A program made the position numbers and the translations under genes. The notes under the pieces were generated by a model that worked only from the letters and a program-made list of their open reading frames with translations, was not told where the DNA came from and made no database searches. From contig NZ_FSRU01000003.1 in the NCBI RefSeq assembly GCF_900142845.1, positions 1 to 64,000 of the forward strand: 64,000 nucleotides of DNA. The letters are read 5' to 3'. This DNA is from Paraburkholderia phenazinium (GTDB lineage: Bacteria > Pseudomonadota > Gammaproteobacteria > Burkholderiales > Burkholderiaceae). Positions 30,140 through 40,649 of the stretch are shown one piece after another (the stretch's first letter is position 1; each line of letters starts with the position of its first letter).

Positions 30140-30628
30140 TCAACGATACGGCGCATCCGCTGCCTTGTTTGCAGCGATCTCCGTTTCGTAGCGATCGCCC
30201 ACGGCCAGCAGCATTTCCTTCGTGAAATACAGGTCGCCGCGCTTTTCGCCGTGATATTCGAGAATGTGCGTCTCGACGATCGAATCGACGGGGCAGCTTT
30301 CTTCGCAGAAACCGCAGAAAATGCACTTGGTCAGATCGATGTCGTAACGCGTCGTGCGACGGGTGTTGTCCGCGCGCGTTTCGGATTCGATCGTGATGGC
30401 CAGTGCCGGGCACACGGCTTCGCACAGCTTGCAGGCAATGCAGCGCTCTTCGCCGTTTTCATAGCGGCGCAGCGCGTGCAGGCCGCGGAAACGCGGCGAA
30501 ATCGGGGTCTTCTCTTCCGGAAACTGCACCGTGATCTTGCGCTGGAACGTATACCGTCCGGTCAGCGCGAGGCCCTTGAGCAACTCCGTCAGGAAGAAGG
30601 TCTTGAAGAAGTTTTGGATTGCGGTCAT
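30140..30628 (-). CDS. nuoI: NADH-quinone oxidoreductase subunit I
   Basis: This 162-residue peripheral-arm subunit carries two [4Fe-4S] clusters (N6a and N6b). The two ferredoxin motifs are [12 protein letters not shown] and [12 protein letters not shown]. It passes electrons from NuoG toward NuoB. It lies 15 bp after nuoH. Confidence 0.97.
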   Translation of the reverse strand: MTAIQNFFKTFFLTELLKGLALTGRYTFQRKITVQFPEEKTPISPRFRGLHALRRYENGEERCIACKLCEAVCPALAITIESETRADNTRRTTRYDIDLTKCIFCGFCEESCPVDSIVETHILEYHGEKRGDLYFTKEMLLAVGDRYETEIAANKAADAPYR

Positions 30629-30643
30629 AGGTTCATCCGCCCT

Positions 30644-31702
30644 TTATTTCCAGATGTTCAACGGCGACATGATCCAGAAGCCGACCACCACCAGCCACAC
30701 CACGCTGACCGGAATAAACACCTTCCAGCCCAGACGCATGATCTGGTCATAGCGGTAGCGCGGGAACGTGGCACGCGCCCAGATGAACACCGACAACAAC
30801 AAGAACACTTTCAGCACCAGCCAGAAAATGCCCGGAATAAACGACAGGAAGCCGAACGGTGCGCTCCAGCCGCCGAGGAACAGCGTGGAGGCGAGCGCCG
30901 AGATCACGATCATGTTGATGTACTCGGCGAGGAAGAACAGCGCGAACGCCATACCCGAGTAATCGATCATGTGACCCGCGACGATTTCCGACTCCCCTTC
31001 CACCACGTCGAACGGGTGGCGGTTCGTTTCGGCGATGCCCGAGATGAAGTACACCACGAACATCGGCAGCAGCGGCAGCCAGTTCCACGACAGAAAGGTC
31101 AGGCCGTAGCCGGCGAAGATGCCGCGCTCTTGCGAGGTCACGATATCCGACAGGTTCAGGCTGCCCGAGGTCATCAGCACCACGACGAGCGCGAAGCCCA
31201 TCGAGATTTCGTACGAGACCATCTGCGCCGCGGCGCGCATGGCGCCGAGGAACGCGTACTTCGAGTTCGACGCCCAGCCGGCCAGAATCACGCCGTACAC
31301 ACCGATCGACGAAATCGCCATGGCGTACAGCAGGCCCGCGTTGATGTCGCCGAGCACCGCGCCCGCCTGGAACGGAATCACCGCCCAGACCGCGAAGGCC
31401 GGCACCACCACCATGATCGGCGCGATCAGGTAGATCCAGCGGCTGGCTTGCGCCGGTTGAATCACTTCCTTGAGCAGGAGCTTGAGCACGTCGGCGATCG
31501 GCTGCAGCAAACCGGCAGGACCGACGCGGTTCGGACCGAGACGCACGTGCATCCAGCCGATCAGCTTACGTTCCCAGAGGATCAGGTAAGCCACGCACAG
31601 CAGGATCACGACGGCTACCACCAGGATGCGCACCAGTGCCCACACCGTGGGCCATGCCGCACCGAGAAGTTGAGTGCCGCCCGAGTTGATCGATTCGAAC
31701 AT
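30644..31702 (-). CDS. nuoH: NADH-quinone oxidoreductase subunit H
   Basis: This 352-residue membrane subunit forms the quinone entry channel. It has eight or so helices and the conserved acidic loop [40 protein letters not shown] near the N-terminus is a strong family signature. The start ATG at 31702 directly abuts the nuoG stop. Confidence 0.97.
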   Translation of the reverse strand: MFESINSGGTQLLGAAWPTVWALVRILVVAVVILLCVAYLILWERKLIGWMHVRLGPNRVGPAGLLQPIADVLKLLLKEVIQPAQASRWIYLIAPIMVVVPAFAVWAVIPFQAGAVLGDINAGLLYAMAISSIGVYGVILAGWASNSKYAFLGAMRAAAQMVSYEISMGFALVVVLMTSGSLNLSDIVTSQERGIFAGYGLTFLSWNWLPLLPMFVVYFISGIAETNRHPFDVVEGESEIVAGHMIDYSGMAFALFFLAEYINMIVISALASTLFLGGWSAPFGFLSFIPGIFWLVLKVFLLLSVFIWARATFPRYRYDQIMRLGWKVFIPVSVVWLVVVGFWIMSPLNIWK

Positions 31703-34036
31703 TTACGCCTTCTCCACCAGCAGTTCACCGAACAGGCTGCCCAGCGCTGCACCGGCAGGCGTGGCCGCCGATACGCGGACGACTGTCTCCGCAAGATTTG
31801 CATCGCGCACGGCCGGCAACTGGACCGAGCGCTCACCCTGGCGCACGCGCACCGCGTCGCCGTCTTTCAGACCCAGCTTGTCGAACAGCGCAGCCGGCAG
31901 GCCGACGGTGTTCGCCACCCGTGCAGCCGCCGTCAGATGCAGCGATTCCGCGCGGCGCACCAGCGGGTCGGCGTGGTAGATCGGCACATCGGCAATGCGC
32001 TCGAACGCGCCGTCGGCCGCTTTGGCTGCCGTACCGCGTGCCACTGCGACGCCGGTCTTGTTCGACAGACGCGCGCTCAGGTCGCCGTCGCCGAGCGCGG
32101 CCTTGCGCACTTCTTCCGAAGTATCGAATTCGAAGCCCGGCAGGCCGAGCAGGCTGCCCAGCACGCGCAACACCTTCCATGCCGGACGCGTGTCGCCCAG
32201 CGGACGCACTACGCCGTTGAAGGTCTGCACCGTGCCTTCCGCGCTGACGAAGGTGCCGGCCGTTTCCGTGAACGGCGCGATCGGCAGCAGCACGTCGGCG
32301 TATTCGGCGCCGGTCTGGAACGGCGACAGCACCACCACCATTTCAGCCTGGTTCAACGCGGCCAGGGCTTGCGCCGGGTTGGCCGTGTCGAACTCCGGCT
32401 CGACGTTGAGCAGCACGTAACCCTTGCGCGGCTGTTCGAACACTTCGCGAGCGTTCAGACCGCCTGCGCCCGGCAGCGCGCCGACGAGGTGAGCACCCAC
32501 CGTGTTCGCCGCTTCCGTGAGGAAGCCGAGCGTGGCGCCGGTGGTGTCCGCGATCCATTGGGCCGCGGCGTGAATACGGGCAAAGTCCGGGTGACGCACT
32601 GCGGCGTTGCCGAGCAGCACGAGGCGCAGTTCGCCCGCTGCGAGCGACGCTGCCACTTGCTTGTGCGCATCGCTCGGCTGCGTGCCGGCGAAGACTTCCG
32701 GCAAAGCCGCACCGCGCGCTTCGGAGACCGCAGCGGCGACACCGGCGAGTTCGCCGAGCCATGCGGACGGCGCGGCCACCACGCGTTTTGCTTCCGGGAT
32801 CAGCGCGTTGTCGTTGGTGGCTTGCACGAGCGTCAGTTGCGCGCCGCCCTTGGCGGCCTGGCGCAGACGCGCGGCCAGCAGCGGGTGATCGCGGCGCAGG
32901 TCCGAGCCGATGATGAACGCCGCGTCGACGTTCGACAGGTCGGCAACCTTCGCGCCAAGCCAAGGCGTACCGTTGACCGGTGCCGAGAAATCCGCCTGAC
33001 GCAGGCGGAAGTCGACGTTAGGCGTGCCGACTGCTTGCGCGAGTTGCTTCAGCAGGAACAGTTCTTCGACGGTGCTGTGGGCGCTGCCGAGAGCGGCCAG
33101 CGCGTCTGCGCCATGGTCGTCCTTGATGCCCTTCAGGCCCTTCACGACGTAGTCGAGCGCTGTCTGCCAGTCGGTTTCGACCCACTTGCCGCCTTGCTTC
33201 AGCATCGGCTGCGTGAGGCGTTCCGGGCTGTTCAGGCCTTCGTACGAGAAGCGGTCCTTGTCCGAGATCCAGCATTCGTTGATGGCTTCGTTCTCGAACG
33301 GCAGCACGCGCATCACGCGGTTGTTCTTGACCTGCACCACCAGATTTGCGCCGACGGAATCGTGCGGGCTCACCGACTTGCGGCGCGACAGTTCCCACGT
33401 GCGGGCGCTGTAGCGGAACGGCTTGCTGGTGAGCGCGCCGACCGGGCACAGATCGATCATGTTGCCCGACAGTTCGGAGTCGACCGTCTTGCCGACGAAC
33501 GAGGTGATTTCCGAATGCTCGCCGCGGCCCAGCATGCCCAGCTCCATCACGCCGGCAATTTCCTGGCCGAAGCGGACGCAACGCGTGCAGTGAATGCAAC
33601 GCGTCATTTCTTCCATCGAGATCAGCGGGCCGACGTTCTTGTGGAACACCACGCGCTTCTCTTCGCTATAGCGCGAGGACGACTTGCCGTAGCCCACCGC
33701 CAGATCCTGCAACTGGCATTCGCCGCCCTGGTCGCAGATCGGGCAGTCGAGAGGGTGGTTGATCAGCAGGAATTCCATCACGGCTTGCTGACCCTGCACG
33801 GCCTTGTCGGACTTGGTGCGCACGATCATGCCCGCCGACACCGGCGTGGCACAGGCGGGCACGGCCTTCGGCATCTTTTCGACGTCGACCAGGCACATCC
33901 GGCAGTTGGCCGCAATCGACAGCTTCTTGTGATAGCAGAAGTGAGGAATGTACGTGTCGACCTTATGCGCAGCCTGGATCACCATGCTGCCTTCAGGCAC
34001 CTCTACTTTCTTGCCGTCTATTTCAAGTTCAACCAT
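31703..34036 (-). CDS. nuoG: NADH-quinone oxidoreductase subunit G
   Basis: This iron-sulfur subunit of about 777 residues has an N-terminal [2Fe-2S] ferredoxin domain (CRMCLVDVEKMPKAVPAC), a His-Cys3 N5 site (HPLDCPICDQGGEC) and [4Fe-4S] ligands (CIHCTRCVRFGQEIAG). The molybdopterin-oxidoreductase-like domain follows but lacks the four cysteines of the extra N7 cluster found in E. coli. The start is placed at ATG 34036 with AAGGAAG upstream; a TTG nine bases earlier is less likely. Confidence 0.96.
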   Translation of the reverse strand: MVELEIDGKKVEVPEGSMVIQAAHKVDTYIPHFCYHKKLSIAANCRMCLVDVEKMPKAVPACATPVSAGMIVRTKSDKAVQGQQAVMEFLLINHPLDCPICDQGGECQLQDLAVGYGKSSSRYSEEKRVVFHKNVGPLISMEEMTRCIHCTRCVRFGQEIAGVMELGMLGRGEHSEITSFVGKTVDSELSGNMIDLCPVGALTSKPFRYSARTWELSRRKSVSPHDSVGANLVVQVKNNRVMRVLPFENEAINECWISDKDRFSYEGLNSPERLTQPMLKQGGKWVETDWQTALDYVVKGLKGIKDDHGADALAALGSAHSTVEELFLLKQLAQAVGTPNVDFRLRQADFSAPVNGTPWLGAKVADLSNVDAAFIIGSDLRRDHPLLAARLRQAAKGGAQLTLVQATNDNALIPEAKRVVAAPSAWLGELAGVAAAVSEARGAALPEVFAGTQPSDAHKQVAASLAAGELRLVLLGNAAVRHPDFARIHAAAQWIADTTGATLGFLTEAANTVGAHLVGALPGAGGLNAREVFEQPRKGYVLLNVEPEFDTANPAQALAALNQAEMVVVLSPFQTGAEYADVLLPIAPFTETAGTFVSAEGTVQTFNGVVRPLGDTRPAWKVLRVLGSLLGLPGFEFDTSEEVRKAALGDGDLSARLSNKTGVAVARGTAAKAADGAFERIADVPIYHADPLVRRAESLHLTAAARVANTVGLPAALFDKLGLKDGDAVRVRQGERSVQLPAVRDANLAETVVRVSAATPAGAALGSLFGELLVEKA

Positions 34037-34165
34037 GATGGTCAATCTTCCTTAACCTGTTACCGCTCAATCGTTCGCCCGTTCATCGCCACACAGCGAA
34101 GAACCCCGCGGTTGACGCTTCTGGTGGATGGGCCGCTTGTTGCCGACCCGTCGTTCGCTGTTTGT

Positions 34166-35494
34166 TTAAGCCGCCACCGTTTCCGAAGCATGCGCTGCGC
34201 CGGCATGACCGCCCACGAGGCAGTGCTTGTGCTCGACGTGATATTCGAACTCGTCCCAGTAGTGCTTGAGCATGCCGCGCACCGGCATGGCCGCTGCATC
34301 GCCGAGCGCGCAAATCGTGCGGCCCATGATGTTGCCGGCCACGGAATTCAGCAGGTCCAGATCTTCCTTGCGGCCGAGGCCGTGCTCGATACGATGCACG
34401 ACGCGATACAGCCAGCCCGTGCCTTCGCGGCAAGGTGTGCACTGACCGCAGGACTCTTCGTAATAGAAGTACGACAGACGCAGCAGCGAACGGACCATGC
34501 AGCGGGTCTCGTCCATCACGATCACCGCGCCCGAACCGAGCATCGATCCCGCCTTGGCGATCGAGTCGTAGTCCATGTCCGTATGCATCATCATCTCGCC
34601 CGGAATCACCGGCGCGGACGAGCCGCCAGGAATCACGGCCTTGATCTTCTTGCCGCCGCGCATGCCGCCGGCAAGATCCAGCAGCGTCGCGAACGGCGTG
34701 CCGAGCGGAACTTCATAGTTGCCCGGACGTTCGACGTCGCCCGACACCGAGAAAATCTTCGTGCCGCCGTTGTTCGGCTTACCCAGTTCCAGGTAAGTCT
34801 GCGGACCGACCGTCAGCAGGAACGGCACGGCTGCGAATGTTTCGGTGTTGTTGATCGTGGTCGGCTTGCCGTACACGCCGAAGCTCGCCGGGAACGGCGG
34901 CTTGAAGCGCGGCTGGCCCTTCTTGCCTTCCAGCGACTCGAGCAGCGCGGTTTCTTCGCCGCAGATATAGGCGCCGTAACCGTGGTGCGCATGGAGCTGG
35001 AACGAGAAGCCCGAGCCCATGATGTTGTCGCCGAGGAAACCGGCGCGGCGCGCTTCTTCCAGCGCCTCTTCGAAGCGGCGGTACTCCGCGAAAATCTCGC
35101 CGTGGATATAGTTGTAGCCCACGGTGATGCCCATCGCGTACGCGCCGATAGCCATGCCTTCGATCAGCGCATGCGGGTTATAGCGCAGGATGTCGCGATC
35201 CTTGAACGTGCCCGGCTCGCCTTCGTCCGAATTGCAGACGAGATACTTTTGCCCCGGGAACTGACGCGGCATGAAGCTCCACTTCAGACCGGTCGGGAAG
35301 CCTGCACCCCCACGGCCACGCAGGCCCGACGCCTTGACGTCGGCAATCACCTGCTCGGGCGGAATCTTCTCTTCCAGAATACGGCGCAGCTGGGCGTAAC
35401 CGCCGCGCGACACGTAGTCTTCGAGATGCCAGTTGTCGCCGTTCAGGCCGGCGAGAATCAGCGGTTTGATGTGACGATCGTGAAGTGACGTCAT
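34166..35494 (-). CDS. nuoF: NADH-quinone oxidoreductase subunit F
   Basis: This 442-residue subunit binds NADH and FMN and carries cluster N3. It has the glycine-rich [13 protein letters not shown], the FMN segment [18 protein letters not shown] and the [4Fe-4S] motif [15 protein letters not shown]. The start ATG lies in an ATGA overlap with nuoE. A longer upstream frame is out of homology. A 129-bp gap separates it from nuoG. Confidence 0.97.
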   Translation of the reverse strand: MTSLHDRHIKPLILAGLNGDNWHLEDYVSRGGYAQLRRILEEKIPPEQVIADVKASGLRGRGGAGFPTGLKWSFMPRQFPGQKYLVCNSDEGEPGTFKDRDILRYNPHALIEGMAIGAYAMGITVGYNYIHGEIFAEYRRFEEALEEARRAGFLGDNIMGSGFSFQLHAHHGYGAYICGEETALLESLEGKKGQPRFKPPFPASFGVYGKPTTINNTETFAAVPFLLTVGPQTYLELGKPNNGGTKIFSVSGDVERPGNYEVPLGTPFATLLDLAGGMRGGKKIKAVIPGGSSAPVIPGEMMMHTDMDYDSIAKAGSMLGSGAVIVMDETRCMVRSLLRLSYFYYEESCGQCTPCREGTGWLYRVVHRIEHGLGRKEDLDLLNSVAGNIMGRTICALGDAAAMPVRGMLKHYWDEFEYHVEHKHCLVGGHAGAAHASETVAA

Positions 35495-35976
35495 TTCGAG
35501 AGCTCCTCGAGCAGCTGGTCGATCTTCGCGCGGCTCATGAAGCTGCACATGCGATGGTTGTTCACCAGCATCACCGGCGCATCGCCGCACGAACCCATGC
35601 ACTCGCCTTCTTTCAAGGTGAACTTGCCGTCCGCGGTGGTTTCGCCGAAGTCGATGCCGAGCTTCTGCTTCAGGTATTCGGCCGCGCTTTCCGAGCCGCC
35701 GTCCGGACCGAGCTGGCACGGCAGATTCGTGCAGAGCGTGATCTTGTGCTTGCCGACCGGCGACGTCTCGTACATCGTGTAGAAGGTCGCAACCTCCTGC
35801 ACGGCGACTGCGGGCATGCCGAGATAGTCCGCGACGAACTGCATCAGTTCGGGCGACAGCCAGCCATGCTCTTCCTGAGCAACGGCCAACGCCGCCATGA
35901 CGGCGGACTGTTGCTGACCGGCGGGATACTTCGCGATCGCACGATCGATTTCTTTCAGGCCTTCAGCTGAGATCAT
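35491..35976 (-). CDS. nuoE: NADH-quinone oxidoreductase subunit E
   Basis: This 161-residue thioredoxin-like [2Fe-2S] subunit (cluster N1a) pairs with NuoF. Its ligands are in CTNLPCQLG and [16 protein letters not shown] 35976 (MISAEGL) is preferred over an in-frame TTG at 35997. The stop overlaps the nuoF start by 4 bp. A 134-bp gap separates it from nuoD. Confidence 0.96.
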   Translation of the reverse strand: MISAEGLKEIDRAIAKYPAGQQQSAVMAALAVAQEEHGWLSPELMQFVADYLGMPAVAVQEVATFYTMYETSPVGKHKITLCTNLPCQLGPDGGSESAAEYLKQKLGIDFGETTADGKFTLKEGECMGSCGDAPVMLVNNHRMCSFMSRAKIDQLLEELSK

Positions 35977-36110
35977 TTTCAGACACGACTCTTTCAATTC
36001 CTACCGAACGAAAACCCGTCGCGCGCTGCATGTTGCGACAGACCCGGCGTTCCTTTGCTTGACACGCGCACGCTACGGCTGCGACGCGCGCGCCACGATG
36101 AAAACCGCTC

Positions 36111-37364
36111 TTAACGATCGATTTCGCCGAACACGATGTCCTGTGTGCCGATAATCGTCACGGCATCCGCAATCATGTGACCGCGCGCCATTTCGTCGAG
36201 CGCGGACAGATGCGCATAACCCGGCGCGCGAATCTTCAGACGGTACGGCTTGTTCGCGCCGTCCGAGATCAGATAGATGCCGAACTCGCCCTTCGGATGT
36301 TCGACTGCCGCGTATGCTTCGCCTTCCGGCACGTGGAAGCCTTCCGTGAAGAGCTTGAAATGGTGAATCAGCTCTTCCATGTTCGACTTCATGCCGACGC
36401 GCGACGGCGGCGCAATCTTATGATTGTCGATCATTACGGGGCCCGGATTGTTGCGCAACCACTCAATGCATTGTTTCGCAATCCGAGTTGATTGACGCAT
36501 TTCTTCGACGCGAACCAAGTAGCGGTCGTAACAATCGCCGTTCACGCCCACCGGAATGTCGAAGTCCAGCTTGTCATACACTTCATACGGCTGCTTCTTG
36601 CGCAGATCCCACTCGACGCCCGAGCCGCGCAGCATCGCGCCGGTCATGCCCAACTGCAACGCACGCTCCGGGCTCACCACGCCAATGCCGACCAGACGCT
36701 GCTTCCAGATCCGGTTGTCGGTGAGGAGCGTTTCGTATTCGTCGACACAATGCGGGAAGCGGGTGAAGAAGTCGTCAATGAAGTCGAGCAACGAACCCTG
36801 GCGGGTCTCGTTCATCTTCGACAGCGCCTTCGCGTTGCGAATCTTCGATGCCTTGTACTGCGGCATGGCTTCCGGCAGATCGCGATACACACCGCCCGGA
36901 CGATAGTAAGCCGCGTGCATCCGGGCGCCGGACACCGCTTCGTACACGTCCATCAGGTCTTCGCGCTCGCGGAACGCATACAGAAACACCGCCATGGCGC
37001 CAACGTCGAGCGCGTGCGAGCCGATCCACATCAGGTGGTTCAGCACACGCGTGATTTCGTCGAACAGCACGCGGATGTACTTGGCACGCACCGGCACGTC
37101 GATGCCGAGCAGCTTTTCGATGGCCATCACGTAGCCGTGCTCGTTGACCATCATCGACACATAGTCGAGGCGGTCCATGTACGGCACGGACTGGATGAAC
37201 GTCTTGGTTTCCGCGAGCTTTTCGGTGGCGCGGTGCAGGAGGCCGATATGCGGGTCGGCGCGCTGGATCACTTCGCCGTCGAGTTCGAGCACAAGGCGCA
37301 GCACACCGTGCGCGGCCGGGTGCTGCGGGCCGAAGTTAAGCGTGTAGTTTTTGATCTCTGCCAT
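36111..37364 (-). CDS. nuoD: NADH-quinone oxidoreductase subunit D
   Basis: This 417-residue 49-kDa-type subunit forms the quinone site with NuoB. The conserved His/Tyr region [15 protein letters not shown] is at the N-terminus and the ends match ([13 protein letters not shown]). It is a separate gene, not fused to nuoC as in E. coli. It lies 9 bp after nuoC. Confidence 0.97.
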   Translation of the reverse strand: MAEIKNYTLNFGPQHPAAHGVLRLVLELDGEVIQRADPHIGLLHRATEKLAETKTFIQSVPYMDRLDYVSMMVNEHGYVMAIEKLLGIDVPVRAKYIRVLFDEITRVLNHLMWIGSHALDVGAMAVFLYAFREREDLMDVYEAVSGARMHAAYYRPGGVYRDLPEAMPQYKASKIRNAKALSKMNETRQGSLLDFIDDFFTRFPHCVDEYETLLTDNRIWKQRLVGIGVVSPERALQLGMTGAMLRGSGVEWDLRKKQPYEVYDKLDFDIPVGVNGDCYDRYLVRVEEMRQSTRIAKQCIEWLRNNPGPVMIDNHKIAPPSRVGMKSNMEELIHHFKLFTEGFHVPEGEAYAAVEHPKGEFGIYLISDGANKPYRLKIRAPGYAHLSALDEMARGHMIADAVTIIGTQDIVFGEIDR

Positions 37365-37373
37365 GGCGTTCCC

Positions 37374-37976
37374 TTAGTGTTTCAGACCGCCATAGCGATC
37401 CTCGCGGATCACGCGCGGCGTGATTTCCCGCGGCTCGATCGTCACAGGCTGATAGACGACGCGCTTCTCTTCCGGGTCGTAACGCATTTCAACGTAGCCG
37501 GAGACAGGGAAATCCTTGCGGAACGGGTGACCGATGAAGCCGTAGTCGGTCAGAATACGGCGCAGGTCCGGGTGACCTTCGAAGACGATGCCGAACAGGT
37601 CGAATGCTTCGCGCTCGTACCAGTTGGCCGAATTCCAGATGTCGACCACGGACGGGATCAGCGGCACGTCGTCGTCCTGCGCGAATACGCGCACACGCAG
37701 ACGCCAGTTGTTCGCCACCGACAGCAGATGCAACACGGCGGCAAAACGCGGACCGTCGTAAGCGCCGTCGCCGTAGGTCTGGTAGTCGACGCCGCACAGG
37801 TCAACCAGCTGCTCGAAGCGCAGCGACAAATCGTCGCGGAGGCGCGTCGCAATATCTTGATATTCTCTTGCACTCACGACGATTGTGAGCTCGCCGATTG
37901 CTTCGGTGATGCTCAGCAGGCGGCCGCCAAAGGCCGCCTCGAGGTTCGCTTTCAGGGTCTCGAGTTTGCTTGCCAT
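37374..37976 (-). CDS. nuoC: NADH-quinone oxidoreductase subunit C
   Basis: This 200-residue 30-kDa-type subunit has the family signature [19 protein letters not shown] followed by [14 protein letters not shown]. It bridges NuoD to the peripheral arm. The start ATG at 37976 lies 21 bp after nuoB. Confidence 0.97.
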   Translation of the reverse strand: MASKLETLKANLEAAFGGRLLSITEAIGELTIVVSAREYQDIATRLRDDLSLRFEQLVDLCGVDYQTYGDGAYDGPRFAAVLHLLSVANNWRLRVRVFAQDDDVPLIPSVVDIWNSANWYEREAFDLFGIVFEGHPDLRRILTDYGFIGHPFRKDFPVSGYVEMRYDPEEKRVVYQPVTIEPREITPRVIREDRYGGLKH

Positions 37977-37997
37977 ATTGTGGGGGTGGCTCTGGCC

Positions 37998-38477
37998 TTA
38001 TTGACGTGCGATGGTGTTGGTGCGACGGATCTTCGCCTGTAGCTGGATCACGCCGTAGACCAGCGCTTCTGCAGTGGGCGGACAACCCGGCACATAGACG
38101 TCGACCGGCACGATCCGATCGCAACCACGTACCACTGAATACGAATAGTGATAGTAGCCGCCGCCGTTCGCGCACGAACCCATCGAGATCACCCAGCGCG
38201 GTTCGGCCATCTGGTCGTAGACCTTGCGCAGAGCGGGCGCCATCTTGTTGCACAGCGTGCCGGCGACGATCATCACGTCCGACTGACGCGGACTCGGACG
38301 AAACACCACGCCGAAACGGTCAAGGTCATAACGGGCGGCGCCCGCATGCATCATCTCGACCGCGCAACACGCAAGACCGAACGTCATCGGCCACAGGGAG
38401 CCGGTGCGCGTCCAGTTGATCAGCTTGTCAGCCGTGGTGGTGACAAACCCTTCCTTCAAGACCCCTTCGATACTCAT
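37998..38477 (-). CDS. nuoB: NADH-quinone oxidoreductase subunit B
   Basis: This 159-residue subunit carries cluster N2, the electron donor to quinone. The tandem cysteines C37-C38 (LACCAVEMM) and the later GSCANGG and VPGCPP supply the four ligands. ATG 38477 follows GGAAAG; the longer frame upstream adds 13 unrelated residues. Confidence 0.97.
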
Positions 38478-38540
38478 TTGCTTTCCACTCCAGACGGGGC
38501 GGCTAGCACTCGCCACCCACGCAAACCGGCGATTAATCCA

Positions 38541-38900
38541 TCATTCCCAGTCCAGCCCGCCCTTCTTCCAGATGTAGGCGAAGCCCAACAGGAACTCGAG
38601 CAGGAAAATCATCATTGCCATGAAGCCGGGCCAGCCGATGTCGCGCAGGGCTACGCCCCACGGGAACAGGAACGCGGTTTCAAGATCGAAAATGATGAAG
38701 AGAATGGCGACGAGATAGTAGCGCACATCGAATTTCATGCGCGCATCTTCGAATGCTTCGAAGCCGCACTCGTATGGTGCGTTCTTCTCGGTATCGGGCC
38801 TGTTCGGACCGAGGATCTTGCCAATACTGACCAGTGCTACGCCTAAACCAGTGCCCACCAGGAGGAACAACAAGACGGGGTAATAGGCTGCGAGGTTCAA
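38541..38900 (-). CDS. nuoA: NADH-quinone oxidoreductase subunit A (TTG start)
   Basis: This 119-residue membrane subunit has three helices and the conserved [20 protein letters not shown] loop. The start is a TTG at 38900 (Met-Asn-Leu-Ala-Ala-Tyr), with GAGG 6 nt upstream (complement 38907-38910). No ATG fits the N-terminus of the family. It is the first gene of the nuo operon. Confidence 0.95.
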   Translation of the reverse strand: MNLAAYYPVLLFLLVGTGLGVALVSIGKILGPNRPDTEKNAPYECGFEAFEDARMKFDVRYYLVAILFIIFDLETAFLFPWGVALRDIGWPGFMAMMIFLLEFLLGFAYIWKKGGLDWE

Positions 38901-38956
38901 GACTATCCTCAATCGGTTGGTTCTGAGTGCCGCCAGGGACTAGATCACCCGGCACG

Positions 38957-38985
38957 AAATTACTTCGGCGCGCTTGACGCTGCAA
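38957..38985 (-). promoter_or_regulatory. Candidate nuo operon promoter
   Basis: On the minus strand, TTGCAG (complement 38980-38985) and TAATTT (38957-38962) are spaced by 17 bp, 57 bp before the nuoA start and downstream of the tRNA-Leu terminator. The -10 is a moderate match, so other promoters are possible. Confidence 0.4.
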
Positions 38986-39012
38986 CTTTAACGCAAACAC
39001 CAGCCAGAAGCG

Positions 39013-39049
39013 AAAATGCCAGCCGAAGCGAAGCAAGCGGCTGGCATTT
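39013..39049 (-). terminator. Terminator between tRNA-Leu and nuoA
   Basis: AAATGCCAGCCG (minus strand from 39049) pairs perfectly with CGGCTGGCATTT across a 12-nt loop that itself contains a small GCTT/AAGC fold. TTTT follows the stem. It lies 10 nt after the tRNA 3' end and should separate the tpiA-secG-tRNA transcript from nuo, at least in part. Confidence 0.75.
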
Positions 39050-39058
39050 AGATAACAT

Positions 39059-39143
39059 TGGTGCCGACGGCGAGACTCGAACTCGCACAGCTTTCGCCAC
39101 TACCCCCTCAAGATAGCGTGTCTACCAATTTCACCACGTCGGC
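39059..39143 (-). tRNA. tRNA-Leu (anticodon GAG)
   Basis: On the minus strand an 85-nt class II tRNA starts GCCGACGTGGTGAAATTGG. The anticodon loop TTGAGGG gives GAG, and it has a long variable arm, the T-arm GAGTTCGAGTCTC and encoded CCA. It lies between secG and nuoA on the same strand, so it is likely processed from the tpiA-secG transcript. Confidence 0.95.
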
Positions 39144-39255
39144 ACTACTGCAATCCGGGAAATCAACTTGTAAAACCCGCGAATCGCTTCAAGACTTAGA
39201 TTGTAACTGGTTCAAACAGTTTGTTCAACGCACCACGGCCACTTTTCCCGAAAAT

Positions 39256-39633
39256 TTATTTCGGCACGTCCTGGCCCGGCGTCGATGCGGCCACTGCCGG
39301 CGCCGCACCCGATGCACCAGCCGGCACGGCTGCGGACGACGCCGCAACCGGAGCGGTCGCTACCGCGCCAAGCAAGCCTGCAGAAGGCTTGGCGTGATAT
39401 GAGCCGAGGTACGTGAGGGTCAGCGTGCTGATAAAAAAGACCGCTGCAAGCACCGCGGTGGTACGCGACAGGAAGTTAGCCGAACCCGTCGCACCGAACA
39501 GACTGCCCGATGCGCCGCTGCCGAAAGCAGCACCCATGTCGGCGCCCTTACCGTGCTGCAGCAACACGAGGCCGATGACCCCAAGCGCCGACAACAACTG
39601 AACGACGATAATCAATGTTTTCAAAACCAGCAT
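39256..39633 (-). CDS. secG: Preprotein translocase subunit SecG
   Basis: This 125-residue Sec translocon subunit has two transmembrane helices (about 2-22 and 56-76) and the conserved LLQHGKGADMGAAFGSGASG segment between them. The C-terminal 45 residues are Ala/Pro/Ser-rich and disordered, longer than in E. coli SecG. ATG 39633 is preferred, with AGGTGAG upstream; GTG codons at 39636 and 39642 are alternatives. It follows tpiA and precedes tRNA-Leu. Confidence 0.93.
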   Translation of the reverse strand: MLVLKTLIIVVQLLSALGVIGLVLLQHGKGADMGAAFGSGASGSLFGATGSANFLSRTTAVLAAVFFISTLTLTYLGSYHAKPSAGLLGAVATAPVAASSAAVPAGASGAAPAVAASTPGQDVPK

Positions 39634-39714
39634 CACACTCACCTGAGTCTTTATTTAATCGCGCGGCACAAGGCGCACCGCACGCAATGGGTCTTCCTCA
39701 CCCGGGCAACCTGC

Positions 39715-40488
39715 TTACTGCGTGACGCTCACCGCGCCGGCCGCCTTGCAGATTGCCAGGAAATCCTGGTCCTTCAACGACGCGCCGCCAATCAGGCCAC
39801 CGTCGATATCCGGCTGACGGAACAACTCTTCCGCATTCTCCGGCTTCACGCTACCGCCATACAACAGTGCTACGTCAGGCGCACCCTTCGCAACGAGACG
39901 CGCACGCAAGAACGCGTGAACCTGCTGGGCCTGTTGCGCCGTGGCGCTCTTGCCGGTGCCGATCGCCCAAACAGGCTCGTACGCGACGACAATGCGCGCC
40001 GCCTCTTCGGACGACAACTTCGCCAGCACTTCGTCCAGCTGCACACCGACCACCTGCTCGGTCTTGCCTGCCTCGCGCTCTTCGAGCGTTTCGCCGACAC
40101 AGACAATGGGCGTCAACCCCGCTTCGAGCACACGCTGCGTCTTGACGGCCACCAGCTCCGCACTCTCGCGGTGATAAGCCCGGCGCTCCGAGTGCCCGAC
40201 GATGGCCAGCGACGCACCGAAGTCAACGGCCATCGGCGCGGCCACTTCGCCCGTGTAGGCGCCCTCGGTGTAGGCCGAGACGTCCTGCACGCCCCACACG
40301 ACGCGACTGCCGTCCAGCAGCGCCTGCGCCTGCGCGAGATACGGGCACGGTACACAGACCCCAACCCGGACGTCGTCCGGCAGCGCTCCGGCGCCCTGCG
40401 CGACGGCCTGGAGCAGAGCCGTGTTGCCGGCCAGCCGCCCGTGCATCTTCCAGTTACCGACTACCAGCTTCGCTCGTTGTTTCGACAT
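39715..40488 (-). CDS. tpiA: Triosephosphate isomerase
   Basis: This 257-residue TIM-barrel enzyme interconverts glyceraldehyde-3-phosphate and dihydroxyacetone phosphate. Its active-site residues are N12 and K14 (GNWKMHG), H99 (IVGHSERR) and E171 ([12 protein letters not shown]). The phosphate-binding [11 protein letters not shown] is present. The start ATG at 40488 gives the normal length. A good promoter lies upstream, and secG follows. Confidence 0.97.
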   Translation of the reverse strand: MSKQRAKLVVGNWKMHGRLAGNTALLQAVAQGAGALPDDVRVGVCVPCPYLAQAQALLDGSRVVWGVQDVSAYTEGAYTGEVAAPMAVDFGASLAIVGHSERRAYHRESAELVAVKTQRVLEAGLTPIVCVGETLEEREAGKTEQVVGVQLDEVLAKLSSEEAARIVVAYEPVWAIGTGKSATAQQAQQVHAFLRARLVAKGAPDVALLYGGSVKPENAEELFRQPDIDGGLIGGASLKDQDFLAICKAAGAVSVTQ

Positions 40489-40609
40489 CGTCTCGTCTTG
40501 TCGTTTCGTCCTGCAGTGGCAGGCAGGTGCGGTTTGCGCAGAATGTGCAGCCTCATTTGCAACCCGGCTGCCCACCTTTCGGAATCATGCAGCGCACGCA
40601 AAACACGCA

Positions 40610-40639
40610 ATTTTACTGTGACCAGGCGGATCGGGTCAA
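40610..40639 (-). promoter_or_regulatory. Promoter of tpiA-secG-tRNA-Leu
   Basis: On the minus strand, TTGACC (complement 40634-40639) and TAAAAT (40610-40615) are separated by 18 bp. They lie about 120 bp before tpiA, which leaves an untranslated leader of about 115 nt. Confidence 0.65.
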
Positions 40640-40649
40640 ACCGGGTGTG

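Noticed and set aside
30251..35488. A 1745-codon open frame on the plus strand across the nuo genes
   Set aside because: It lies antisense to nuoI-nuoF, whose proteins have full family motifs. Long antisense frames are common in GC-rich genes with strong third-position GC, and the translation is rich in Arg, His and Gln without any known domain.
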